From Sphingomonas jatrophae (lineage in GTDB: Bacteria > Pseudomonadota > Alphaproteobacteria > Sphingomonadales > Sphingomonadaceae), in contig NZ_FOZG01000003.1 of assembly GCF_900113315.1 (NCBI RefSeq), forward strand, positions 496,001 to 560,000: a stretch of 64,000 nucleotides of DNA, written 5' to 3'. A model generated the notes under the pieces. It ran no database searches. It was given only the letters and a program-made list of their open reading frames with translations, and was not told where the DNA came from. Made by a program: the position numbers and the translations under genes. This document shows, in pieces, positions 8,591 to 17,606 of the stretch (within the stretch, counting starts at the first letter, position 1; every line of letters begins with the position of its first letter).

Positions 8591-11500
8591 GCCTCCTGAT
8601 AGCCTTTGCGCGTCTTCTCCAGGGTCAGCTTGGTGGCTTCGCGGCGGGCGCGCGCCTCGTCCTCGAACGACTTGATGACGCGCTGGCCCTTGGTGCCGAT
8701 GCGGCCGAACTCGACGATCAGGTCGCCGCCGTCGACCCCCACGCGCCAGAACTTGTTCGATGCCCCTTCGACGAGGCGATATTCGGTGAGGCCCGCCCCA
8801 GCCGCACTGGCTGGCACTTCGACAGCCGCAGCGACGGGGTGGGCGAAGGCGCCCGGAGCCGCCGCCGGCCCCGTCTCGCCATCGGGCGCCAGCGCGACGC
8901 CGGCATAAGGATCGTCGTCGGCAAGATCCCAACTGGACCGGGCCAGTTCCGCCTCGACCCGCTCGATCGTCTCGTCGCGCGCGCGTAGCCACGAGGCGAC
9001 GGGCACGTCGATCACGCGCCAGCCGAACGCGCGCAGGATCGAGGGACGGAAGACGAAGCGTTCCTCCACCGCCCGCTCGGCGCTGTCGCGGTCGAGCAGG
9101 ATGCCGAGTGCGTAGCTGGCGCCATCCGGCGCGACGATCGCAAGATCGCAGCGGAAGCTGGCGCTGCCGACATGCTCGCGCACGTCGTGGCCGCGCGCAC
9201 GCAGCGCATCGGCGATGGCGTGGCGCACCGCATCGGCGGGCGGCGCGGTGCCGAAGGCGCGTGCGGCATCGGGATTGAGCGTCGTCAGCACCGCCTGCGC
9301 ATGCGCCGCCTCCCCGCTCGACTGCGCCTCGGCGAAGGTGAGGAAGCTGCGCAGCGCGCGCGCGCCGTCATTGTGGACGTTGGTGATCGCCTCGGGCGCG
9401 ATGCTGGAGACGATCGCCATGTGGCGGCGCGCGCGGCTGAAGATGACGTTCAGGCGCTTCTCGCCGCCGCGCTGGTTGATCGGGCCGAAGTTCATCGCCA
9501 TCCGCCCGTTGCGGCCGGGCGCGTAGCAGACGCTCATGATGATGATGTCGCGCTCGTCGCCCTGCACGTTCTCCAGGTTCTTGACGAACAGGCCGCTATG
9601 CTGCCCATCGTCCTCGCGGACATATTCCTGTTCGACCGCGGCGGCGAAGGCCGGATCGGCCGCCGCCAGCCGATCGAGCGCGCCCTCGATCTCGCTCTGC
9701 TGCGCCTCCGAGAAGGCGACGATGCCGAGCGTCGCGCCGGTGCCGCGCGCCAGCAGCTCGCGCACCAGCCCGGCGATATAGGCGGCCTCGGGCGGATTGA
9801 TGCGGCCTTCATAGCGTCCGTCGGCGATGCGGTGCGCGGTGATCGGCGCGGCGAGCAGGCGATCGGTGCCTGTCGCCCATCCGCCTTCATCGTCGGAGCG
9901 GACGGGTGCGGCCGGGCCGCTCGCCGTGCGCAAATCGCGATCGGGTATGGTGACGAGCTGGCCGGCGTAGAAGGCGGCGTTGGAGAAGCTGATCAACGCT
10001 TCCGAGCGGCTGCGATAATGCCAGGCGAGCAGGGTGGCGGGCAGGTTGCGCGCCGCCTGGTTGAGCAGGCTGTCCGCATCGAGCAGGATGCCGATCCGCT
10101 CGCCATCCTCCTCCACGATCACGCTGGCCTCCTCTTCCCCGAGCGAAGCGGAGAAGAAGTTCGTCGGCGGCAGCTGCATCTCGTCGCCGACGATGACGAC
10201 CTGGGTGGAGCGGCAGAGCGCCGGCACCGCCTCCTCGACGGGGATCTGGCTCGCCTCGTCGAAGATCACCACGTCGAACAGATCGGTGCGCAGCGGCAGC
10301 GTGTCCGAGACGGACAGCGGGCTCATCAGCCAGATCGGCTTCAGATCGTTGACCACCGCGCCCGAGGCGCTGCTGACCAGATCGCGGATCGAGCGGTGGC
10401 GCATCGTCTTGCCGAATTCATGCTCCACCTCGCGGCGGCCGGCGGCGAAGAGCTTTTTGAACTCGCGGCCAGCCGGATCGAGCAGGGTCACCGACGTCTC
10501 GGATGCCTTCACATGATCGCGGAACGTGCGGTGGAGCGTCGAGCGGATCGCGTCGGCATTCTCCTTGCGCAATCGGGTGCGGGCGGCGGCGGCCCGGCGG
10601 GTCGCCTGGACGAGCCGGGCGATGTCGAAGCGGCGGATCTCGGGATCGCTCCGCTCGATCCGCGCGATTGCCTCATCGACGACCAGCGCCTCGATTGCGG
10701 TGAGCGGCAGGCGGAGTTTGCGGAGCGCGCCGGCAAAGGTGGGATCCGCGCGGTGCAGGTCGGCCAGCACGGGGAGCAGATCGGGCAAATCGCCGAGCGA
10801 TTCGCGCAGGTCGCGCAGCAGCTCGCCCGCCGCGTCGAAGGTGAGCGGGTTTGTGTCGTCGAGGATGCGGGTGGCGGTGTCACGCAGTTGCGCGAGGGCG
10901 TCCGCCTGCGCCGCCATGGCGGCGATGGCGGTGGCGCCCGCGACCAGCATCGCCTGGATGAGCGGGCTGCGCGCGCCGCCGGTGAGCTCGGCGCGCAGGG
11001 TGAGCAGCGCGTCGAGATCGCCGGTGTGCAGCTTCGCCCGCAAGGCTTCGGTTGCGGTGTCGAGCGCATCGCCCGCATCGTGCGAGGCGGCGAGCAGCTG
11101 GAGGACAGTGCCGATCTTCGGCGGCACGGCATGCGCGGCGAAGTCGTAGCGTGCGGCGACATTGGCCTTCAGCGCGCGCCATGGGCCGCTGAGAAATGCG
11201 AAGAACGACCCCTCCTTCTCCTCCGCCAGCGCCAGCGCCGCCGCATTGTCCGTCCGCGAAAAGGCATCGCGCCAGTTCGCCGCTTCTGCCGCGGCGGCGG
11301 CAGCACGGGTGCGGAGCCGGTCTAGGTCGGCGAGATCGGCGTCGAGCTGGCGGGAGGCGACGGTGGCGGGATCGAGCAGATCGGGCGACGCGGCGAGCCC
11401 CGTGCGGACCAGCCGTGCCGCCAGGGCCCCGGCCTCGGCCGCCTCGGCGATCGGCGTGGCGCCCGAGACCGGCGCCTCGCCGCGCTCGATCCAGTCCTCC

Positions 11501-14028
11501 AGCCGCTGGAGCAGCGTCTCGGCCGCGTCGATCGCGGTTTCGATGCGCGCGTAAGGCTGGTCGCCCGTCAGCGTGGCGGCGGTCAGCGCGGCGAAGGGAT
11601 GCGCGGCGAGGCTGTCGGCGCCGGCATGATCGCGCAGCGCCCGGGAGATGCGCTCGGCCAGTGCGCGGTGCGCATCCCACACCGGCAGCGTCGGCAGCGC
11701 CTCACGCTGGCGCGGGCCGAACGCATCGGGCGGGGGCGGCAAGGCGGCGGCGCGGCGGACGAGCGTGCGCAGGCTCTGTGGTTGCGCCGCGCCCACGGCG
11801 GCATCGTAGCGAGCGATCGAGTCCAGATGCTGGGCCAGCGCCGATCCGGTGCGCGCGCGGATCGCGCGGTGCCGGTCGAGCGCGTCGTCGCTCGTCCCCC
11901 AGCTTTCATAATGGGTCTTCAGGTCGGCGATGAAGCCCTTCTTGTCCTCCTGCGAATCGTGGATGATGCAGGCAAGGCCGTCGAGCCCGGCCTGCCCCAA
12001 CCGGTGGAACACGACATCGAGCGCGGCGCGCTTCTCGCAGACGAACAGCACGCGTTTGCCGCGGCCGGCATAGTCCGCGATCAGGTTGGTGATCGTCTGC
12101 GACTTGCCGGTGCCGGGCGGACCCTGGATGATGAAGTTGCGGCCCGTGCGGGCGAGCGCGACCGCGGCATCCTGCGTCGCGTCGGACGGTACGACGCTCC
12201 ATTGCTCGGGCGCGGGGATTGGCGGCGGCGCTTCCTGCGTGAAGGGCCGCGGATCGATCGAGAAGACCTGGTCGAAGGCGGGCAGATCGGACGGTGCGTC
12301 GATCAGCTGTGAGAAATCGCGCACCAGCGACATCTTGCGATAGTTCAGGTTGGCCAGCGTGACCTGCGTAAGATCGATCTCCCACGCGAAGCGATGACCC
12401 TCGTCGACACCCGCCGAATAGGTCAGCGCCTCCGTCTCGGCGACCATCCGCGCCGGGCCCTGCCGCAGCGATCCGCCAGCGGCGAGCCGTTGCGGCAGAG
12501 GCGCCGGCTTCACGAATTTTTCGAACAGCGCGAGCCCGAGCGGCCGATAATCGTCGCGGTCGTAGCTGAAATCGGTCCGCGTGCTCACCGCCTCGCGCGT
12601 TCCCCGGCGGCGATTGAAGCGGTTGACCCGCTGGATCGCCTTCTGGAGGATCAGCCGGATCTGCGGCCGCTCCTGCAGGTCGAGCCGCACGCCCGGTTCG
12701 CTGCGGTGGATCTGTGCGGCCAGATCGGCATGGATGTCCGCCAGCGAGACGGTCGCGAGGTCAACCTCCTCGGGCAGCTGGATGTCGTAGAGCTGGCGCA
12801 GCATGTGGCGCAGCGCCGGATTGTATTCGGCCACCGTTTCGGGGCAACGCAGCACATATTGATCGCGCACGCCCTTGGCCTTGGCGATCTCCACCGGCAG
12901 CCACAGGAGCGGGGAGACGATCCGCTCGTCCGGCGCTTCCTTCAGATTGTGCCAGCGCAGGAAGCCGATCACCAGCCTGAGGTGGTTGAAGCCATATTCG
13001 GCGCGGTCGCGACGCGTTTCCTGGATGATCCGGTCGAAGGCGGAGGGCAGGTGCGGCTGATCCTCGAAGCGCAGCCATTTGTTGAGCGGCAGCGCCTTGC
13101 CCGCCAGCACATCGTCGACGAAGCGGCCCTGCCACGTGCACAGCCGATCGGCGCGCACCGCCTCGATCCGCATGACGATGGGGATGCTCGCCTCGGTCAG
13201 GTTCACGCTCGATTGGGTCGGGCGGAAGTGGATCAGGCGGTTGCGGCGCGACAGATCGAACAACCGGTCGCGCAGGTGCGAGAGGACGGCGACGCGGCGA
13301 TCGGGCACCGCCTTGGCGTCGGCCAGCACGCGGTCCACATCCAGATCGACCGGCTGGTCGCGATAGGTCTCCAGCCGGCGGGCGAGCCCGGCAAGATCGG
13401 TTGCGCGGTCGTGGCGGTTGAGCGCGGTCGCCTCGACGATGATCGACGCGACCACCGGATGCAGCCGCGGCGCGATGGCGAACAGGTTGCTCCGGTTGAA
13501 CGAGAAGCGCTCGATCGCCGCCGGATCGCGCGGATCGAGCGCGCAGGCGGCGCAGGCGAGCAGCATGCCGATCTGAAAGACATCGGTGATCTCGTCATGA
13601 TGACCGAGCTCGATCTCCCAACTGCGCAGATCGGTGAGGTAGATGGGCTTGACGAGGGTCTCGCCATCCGCGCGCGCGCGCAGATCGTCCACCCGCGCGC
13701 CAGCATCGCCACCGTGGGTGACGCGATATTCGCCGACAACCTTCAGTGCCGAACTGGCCTGCGGCTGCACCTGATGGATCGCGGCCATGTTGGCGGTGGG
13801 CACGATGCCTGCCGGGTCGGTCAGGCGGAAGCGGCCCTCGGCATCCTCGATCACGTCGGCGAGACCCAGCCGGGCGACGCGACCCTGCTCATGCAGCGCG
13901 GCGACCTGCCGCATGAGCGGCAGCATGGCATGGACAAGATCGTCGGTCGGCAAGCCACGGCCGAGACCGGCGAGAACGGTGCCGATCCCGGTGGGCGCAA
14001 CGGATGCGTCGTTCGCGTCCATCGTCAT
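8584..14028 (-). CDS. Giant SF1 helicase: kinase-like / DUF4011 / helicase / Vsr-like / WGR
   Basis: An 1,814-residue cytosolic protein. Order of parts: residues about 20-235 resemble the C-lobe of a Ser/Thr kinase (LHEQG, then GRFRLTDP, EITDVFQIGMLL and RHDRATDLAGLARRLETY) without an N-lobe, HRD or DFG; about 250-600 is a DUF4011-like region starting LRDRLFDLSRRNRLIHF; the UvrD/Dna2-like (COG1112) helicase has Walker A GPPGTGKS (636-643), DEAS Walker B (1253-1263), GDEMQLPPT (1281-1289), WHYRSR (1336-1341), NLENVQGDERD (1484-1494) and RLNVIFSRARRHM (1525-1537); about 1590-1690 looks like a Vsr/REase-type fold; 1748-1811 is a WGR domain ending in FGRIGTKGQR. A long helical insertion splits the two RecA lobes. 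ATG 14028 overlaps the upstream peptidase stop as ATGA. Helicase motifs are complete; the kinase-like part and perhaps the nuclease-like part look catalytically dead. A defence or nucleic-acid surveillance role is inferred. Confidence 0.9.
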   Translation of the reverse strand: MTMDANDASVAPTGIGTVLAGLGRGLPTDDLVHAMLPLMRQVAALHEQGRVARLGLADVIEDAEGRFRLTDPAGIVPTANMAAIHQVQPQASSALKVVGEYRVTHGGDAGARVDDLRARADGETLVKPIYLTDLRSWEIELGHHDEITDVFQIGMLLACAACALDPRDPAAIERFSFNRSNLFAIAPRLHPVVASIIVEATALNRHDRATDLAGLARRLETYRDQPVDLDVDRVLADAKAVPDRRVAVLSHLRDRLFDLSRRNRLIHFRPTQSSVNLTEASIPIVMRIEAVRADRLCTWQGRFVDDVLAGKALPLNKWLRFEDQPHLPSAFDRIIQETRRDRAEYGFNHLRLVIGFLRWHNLKEAPDERIVSPLLWLPVEIAKAKGVRDQYVLRCPETVAEYNPALRHMLRQLYDIQLPEEVDLATVSLADIHADLAAQIHRSEPGVRLDLQERPQIRLILQKAIQRVNRFNRRRGTREAVSTRTDFSYDRDDYRPLGLALFEKFVKPAPLPQRLAAGGSLRQGPARMVAETEALTYSAGVDEGHRFAWEIDLTQVTLANLNYRKMSLVRDFSQLIDAPSDLPAFDQVFSIDPRPFTQEAPPPIPAPEQWSVVPSDATQDAAVALARTGRNFIIQGPPGTGKSQTITNLIADYAGRGKRVLFVCEKRAALDVVFHRLGQAGLDGLACIIHDSQEDKKGFIADLKTHYESWGTSDDALDRHRAIRARTGSALAQHLDSIARYDAAVGAAQPQSLRTLVRRAAALPPPPDAFGPRQREALPTLPVWDAHRALAERISRALRDHAGADSLAAHPFAALTAATLTGDQPYARIETAIDAAETLLQRLEDWIERGEAPVSGATPIAEAAEAGALAARLVRTGLAASPDLLDPATVASRQLDADLADLDRLRTRAAAAAAEAANWRDAFSRTDNAAALALAEEKEGSFFAFLSGPWRALKANVAARYDFAAHAVPPKIGTVLQLLAASHDAGDALDTATEALRAKLHTGDLDALLTLRAELTGGARSPLIQAMLVAGATAIAAMAAQADALAQLRDTATRILDDTNPLTFDAAGELLRDLRESLGDLPDLLPVLADLHRADPTFAGALRKLRLPLTAIEALVVDEAIARIERSDPEIRRFDIARLVQATRRAAAARTRLRKENADAIRSTLHRTFRDHVKASETSVTLLDPAGREFKKLFAAGRREVEHEFGKTMRHRSIRDLVSSASGAVVNDLKPIWLMSPLSVSDTLPLRTDLFDVVIFDEASQIPVEEAVPALCRSTQVVIVGDEMQLPPTNFFSASLGEEEASVIVEEDGERIGILLDADSLLNQAARNLPATLLAWHYRSRSEALISFSNAAFYAGQLVTIPDRDLRTASGPAAPVRSDDEGGWATGTDRLLAAPITAHRIADGRYEGRINPPEAAYIAGLVRELLARGTGATLGIVAFSEAQQSEIEGALDRLAAADPAFAAAVEQEYVREDDGQHSGLFVKNLENVQGDERDIIIMSVCYAPGRNGRMAMNFGPINQRGGEKRLNVIFSRARRHMAIVSSIAPEAITNVHNDGARALRSFLTFAEAQSSGEAAHAQAVLTTLNPDAARAFGTAPPADAVRHAIADALRARGHDVREHVGSASFRCDLAIVAPDGASYALGILLDRDSAERAVEERFVFRPSILRAFGWRVIDVPVASWLRARDETIERVEAELARSSWDLADDDPYAGVALAPDGETGPAAAPGAFAHPVAAAVEVPASAAGAGLTEYRLVEGASNKFWRVGVDGGDLIVEFGRIGTKGQRVIKSFEDEARARREATKLTLEKTRKGYQEAG

Positions 14029-15218
14029 GCCGCCTTCCGCGCGGCGGAGACCAACCGGTCGATCGCGCCTTTCTGCCAATGAAGGTCGCGCTTCAGGGCG
14101 AGGCGGAATCGGTCAAGCCCGTCGAACGCCGCAGCGGTGCGCGCGGCGGCGGTGAGCACCGCGTCGCGCGCATCGGCATCGGCCATGGCACAATCCAGCA
14201 TCAAGGCGACGAGATAGTCGCGCGTGGCATCGTCGATGCGGTCCGCAGCGATGTCCGCCTGGTCGATCGGCGCCTCATCCGGCTGGAAGTCGGGGAAGAA
14301 GCTGCGAACCTGGGTCAGCACGCTTTCCCCACCCACGCCCGGCTGCGTGAGGAAGCGGGCCAAGAAGCGGCGGGTGAGCGCCGTCAGCTGCTTCTGCCGC
14401 AGCAGATCGAGCGTCTCGATGGAGAGCGGCCCATGCAGCCGCCGCTCCAGCCATGCGTCGAGATCGGGCGCCTGCTGCCACCACAGGCTGAGCGCGCGGG
14501 CGCGCAGGAAAGCCTCCGGATGCGAATGGCCCTGCGACTTGAGATCGCTGCTCTCCAGCTCCTCGGCCTGGCGGAGGTAGGCGGCGGGATCGACGCTGGC
14601 GAGGCCGGTCATCGTCTTGACCAGCACCGACACGGCCGGCTCCACCGCCTGCGCGGCGATGGCGGCGCCGCGATCGGCATATAGCTCGGTATGCAGGCTG
14701 AGCAGACGCGCCGTCTCGCGGTGCGCGGGTGCGGCATCGCCATAAGCGACGGTCTGGTCGAGGATGCGGCTGGCGTTGAAGAAGGCGCCGTCCTCCGCCC
14801 CCCACAGCCGGTAATGCGCCAGTTCGTGCCCCATCAGGGCCAACAGCTCGTCAGGCGTCAGCTTTTCCAGGATCGGCCCGCTGAAGATCAGGTGGATCTC
14901 GCCGGGGATATAGCAAAGCCCGGCGTTCATCGTGCCGTCCGACGCCTGGTACAGCGTTATCGGCGCGTCGATCGCGAGCCGCTCCATCGCGGTGCGGCAG
15001 GCGGCGAAGGCCGCGGCATGCCCTTCGGGCTCAAGCCGGTAGGTTTCCCGCAACATGGCGGCACGCACCTCGTCCGCCTGCGAACGGCGCATGTCGACGG
15101 ACTGCGACCAATCCCACACCGCGGGTTCCGCGGTGCGGAGATAATCAACCAGATCCTTGTGATAGCGAAGCGGCTGCAATGCTTCGTCGGAGGGCACGCT
15201 AGCTGCGACGATCGCCAT
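14025..15218 (-). CDS. Soluble M48-type zinc metallopeptidase coupled to the helicase
   Basis: A 397-residue protein with HELAH (residues 131-135) and a downstream TELYADRGA whose Glu178 fits as the third zinc ligand, the M48 peptidase arrangement. Unlike HtpX or Oma1 it has no membrane segment and no signal peptide, so it should act in the cytosol. The remaining C-terminal 200 residues are helical and not recognised. It is the first gene of the operon and its stop overlaps the helicase start (ATGA), which implies fixed stoichiometry and probably a physical or functional partnership. The start ATG 15218 follows GAGGGTGGGG. It could be a protease released when the helicase senses damage or foreign nucleic acid, but this is inference. 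Confidence 0.88.
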   Translation of the reverse strand: MAIVAASVPSDEALQPLRYHKDLVDYLRTAEPAVWDWSQSVDMRRSQADEVRAAMLRETYRLEPEGHAAAFAACRTAMERLAIDAPITLYQASDGTMNAGLCYIPGEIHLIFSGPILEKLTPDELLALMGHELAHYRLWGAEDGAFFNASRILDQTVAYGDAAPAHRETARLLSLHTELYADRGAAIAAQAVEPAVSVLVKTMTGLASVDPAAYLRQAEELESSDLKSQGHSHPEAFLRARALSLWWQQAPDLDAWLERRLHGPLSIETLDLLRQKQLTALTRRFLARFLTQPGVGGESVLTQVRSFFPDFQPDEAPIDQADIAADRIDDATRDYLVALMLDCAMADADARDAVLTAAARTAAAFDGLDRFRLALKRDLHWQKGAIDRLVSAARKAA

Positions 15219-15367
15219 TCCCCACCCTCGCTCCGCGCCGGCCCGGTTCCGGCGCTCTACGCACCAAGTCTAGAGCTTGTGCCGCCACGCGCTAGCAGGC
15301 GCGAGCCAGACGTTGCGCCCTCCTCGGCTACGGACGCTCTTGGGCGAGGGGGCCCACCGCCGCAAAG

Positions 15368-15814
15368 TCAGGCGACGGCGCTATGCTCTTCCTCAAGCGC
15401 CAGCCGGTGCAGCGTTTCGAACAGATGATCCGCGCTCATCCGCGACGGATCGTAGCCGCTCGCCACTGCGATGCCGCCATAACGCTCCGCATCCGCCGCA
15501 CGCGTGCCGACGAAGCCCATGGCCCAGTTCGGGAAGGCGCGGGCGTCGATGGCATCGAAGCCCAGCAGCGATACGTCGCTGTGCCGCGGATCGCGCTGGA
15601 TGCGTTCAAACGTCGCTTCCACGGCGCGGCGCGACCCTTCGAGCACCTGGCCGAAGCAGCCGGCGTTGAACAGCAGCGCGCCGGTGACGCCCGCCGGCGC
15701 ATTGTTGCGCTGGCTGGTGGCGAGCACGGACCGGACGCCGTCAGCGAACCTTTCCACCTCCTCGCCCATCCGGGTGCGACTGTAGTAAACGAGTCGATAC
15801 AGGTCTTCGCTCAT
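15368..15814 (-). CDS. BLUF-domain blue-light photosensor
   Basis: A 148-residue stand-alone BLUF protein. It keeps the flavin-switch residues: Tyr10 in LVYYSR, Asn38 in RNNAPAGVTG, Gln56 in CFGQVLEG, and the Trp97/Met99 pair in PNWAMG. It should bind FAD and respond to blue light. The start overlaps the stop of the upstream PAS-GGDEF-EAL gene as ATGA, so sensor and cyclic-di-GMP enzyme are made together. This is a split version of the fused BLUF-EAL enzyme known from BlrP1. About 40 residues follow the core fold, enough for capping helices or a partner contact. Confidence 0.92.
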   Translation of the reverse strand: MSEDLYRLVYYSRTRMGEEVERFADGVRSVLATSQRNNAPAGVTGALLFNAGCFGQVLEGSRRAVEATFERIQRDPRHSDVSLLGFDAIDARAFPNWAMGFVGTRAADAERYGGIAVASGYDPSRMSADHLFETLHRLALEEEHSAVA

Positions 15815-17541
15815 GCCTCTTTCCCGATCTTCGCTCCCCGCGACGCCAGCAGAGCGGCCGCATCGGCCCCGCTCATCGGACGTCCGGTGAGATAACCCTG
15901 TACGTGGCTGCACCCCTCCGCCCGGATGGCGTCGAGCTGTTCCTGCGTTTCCACACCCTCGGCAGTGGTTTTCATGCCGAGGCTCGTCCCCAGCCGCGCC
16001 ACCGCGCGGACGATGGCGCCGGCCTCGGCATTGTCGCCCATGCCGCGCACGAAGCTCTGGTCGATCTTGATCTTGTCGAAGGGGAACTTCTGAAGATAGC
16101 TGAGCGACGAATAGCCCGTGCCGAAATCGTCCATGGAGATCCGCACGCCTAGCCCGCGCAGCGTCTTCAGCGTCGCGACCACCGTGTCGGTCTCGTCCAT
16201 CAGCGCGCTCTCGGTGATCTCCAGCTCCAGCCGTCCCGGCTCCAGCCCGGAATGGGCCAGCGCAGAAATCACCGTCTGCACCAGCTTGTGGTCGCGGAAC
16301 TGGATGGGCGACAGGTTCACCGCGACTTCTGCCGGGTGCGACCAGCTCGCCGCCTCGCGGCAGGCGGTGCGCAGCACCCACTCGCCGATGGAGACGATGA
16401 GCCCGGTATCCTCGGCGATCGGAATGAACTCCGCCGGGGAGATCAGGCCGCGCCTGGCATTGCGCCAGCGCAGCAGCGCCTCGAACCCGACCACGGCCTG
16501 CGTGGAGAGATCGACCTGCGGCTGATAGACCAGCTCGAACTCCTTGAGCGCGAGTGCACGCCGCAGATCGAGCTCGATCGCCCGGCGCGCCTGCATCTGC
16601 GCGTCCATGTCCGCCTCGAAGAAGCGGAAGCGCCCCCGCCCCTCCGCCTTGGCGCGGTAAAGGGCGAGATCGCCGTTCTTGAGCAGCGTGTCGCCATCGC
16701 TGCCATCGGTCGGCGCGAGCGTGACGCCGACGCTGGCGCCGACGTTCAGCATATGCCCTTCCAGCACGTAGGTGCGCCCGACCAGATCGACGATCCGCTC
16801 CGCCGTCTCGCTGATCGCGGTCGGGCTGGCATCGCCCGGCCGCAGCATCGTGAACTCGTCGCCGCCGACGCGCGCCACGACATCGCCCGGGCCGGCGATC
16901 GTCACCAGCCGCTCCGCCACCCGGCGCAGCAACGCATCGCCGATCGGGTGGCCGAGCGTGTCGTTGACGCTCTTGAAGCGATCGAGATCGATGCAGAAGA
17001 CGGCGACCGGCAGTCCCGCCGCCAGCATGTCCGCCAATGCGCCGTGCAGCCCGACGCGGTTGGCCAGGCCGGTCAGCGGATCGACGCGGGCCCGCTCCGC
17101 TTCGCGGACGAAGGCGCTGACATCGTTGAGGCTGAGCGCCGCGCCGCCGTTCGGCAGATAGCGCGCCTCCGCGTTCACCGCGCGCCCGTCGCTCAGCCGC
17201 AGCTGCGCCATCTTCTCCGGCGTCGCCGCGCTGGGCAAAGCCGGGCGTCCGTCGACGCCGCAGGACGCCAGCAGATCGTCGAGCCGGAGCAGCGGCGCAG
17301 CGCTGCAGCCGAGCATGGCGCAGACCTGCCGGTTGGCGAATTCGACGAACCCGTCGCGGTCGACCAGCAGGACGGGGGTGGCAAGCTCGACCAGCGCCGC
17401 CACATAGGCGTCCGCCGGCCAGTCGGCCCGGTCTTGGAGAAGCGCGTTGAGTGCCAATGCCTGATCCCTGAGTTGCACCGCATTTGCCAATGAGATGAGA
17501 AGGATCGGTAAACGCGCGGCCTCTTGCTTATCGCGGCGCAA
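15811..17541 (-). CDS. PAS-GGDEF-EAL cyclic-di-GMP enzyme
   Basis: A 576-residue bifunctional-type protein: a PAS-like segment (about 45-140), a GGDEF domain with intact RVGGDEF (226-230), and an EAL domain with FEALLRW (EAL 354-356), NLSPIQF, ELEITESALM, DDFGTGYSSL and TTAEGVET, all residues needed for phosphodiesterase activity. The I-site position reads GPGD instead of RxxD, so product inhibition is probably lost. There is no membrane segment. The start is uncertain: the reading frame opens at TTG 17541, and a TTG preceded by AGGGAT some 90 bases further in is an alternative. Coupling to the BLUF gene suggests blue-light control of cyclic-di-GMP turnover. Confidence 0.92.
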   Translation of the reverse strand: MRRDKQEAARLPILLISLANAVQLRDQALALNALLQDRADWPADAYVAALVELATPVLLVDRDGFVEFANRQVCAMLGCSAAPLLRLDDLLASCGVDGRPALPSAATPEKMAQLRLSDGRAVNAEARYLPNGGAALSLNDVSAFVREAERARVDPLTGLANRVGLHGALADMLAAGLPVAVFCIDLDRFKSVNDTLGHPIGDALLRRVAERLVTIAGPGDVVARVGGDEFTMLRPGDASPTAISETAERIVDLVGRTYVLEGHMLNVGASVGVTLAPTDGSDGDTLLKNGDLALYRAKAEGRGRFRFFEADMDAQMQARRAIELDLRRALALKEFELVYQPQVDLSTQAVVGFEALLRWRNARRGLISPAEFIPIAEDTGLIVSIGEWVLRTACREAASWSHPAEVAVNLSPIQFRDHKLVQTVISALAHSGLEPGRLELEITESALMDETDTVVATLKTLRGLGVRISMDDFGTGYSSLSYLQKFPFDKIKIDQSFVRGMGDNAEAGAIVRAVARLGTSLGMKTTAEGVETQEQLDAIRAEGCSHVQGYLTGRPMSGADAAALLASRGAKIGKEA

Positions 17542-17606
17542 ACCTTTGATGCCGCCGCGCGATGCCGTTCAGCGTGGGTAGCGGCGGCGCGGCTATACGG
17601 AGCGGC

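Noticed and set aside
9172-11325. Plus-strand open frame (717 codons) inside the helicase gene
   Set aside because: Antisense shadow: no recognisable domain, high Arg/Gly/Ala content, and the helicase motifs on the other strand are unambiguous.
8584-14028. Calling the helicase a Mokosh protein
   Set aside because: The kinase-like part lacks catalytic motifs, and the WGR domain and M48 partner are not part of Mokosh as I know it; only a family-level resemblance is kept.
6735-15218. Mobile genetic island or prophage carrying the helicase locus
   Set aside because: No integrase, transposase, tRNA, flanking repeat or obvious base-composition shift was seen; transfer cannot be claimed from this window.
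15219-15367. GGAAC upstream of the M48/helicase operon as an EcfG promoter
   Set aside because: No CGTT-like -10 element occurs at 16 or 17 bases, so the match is by chance.
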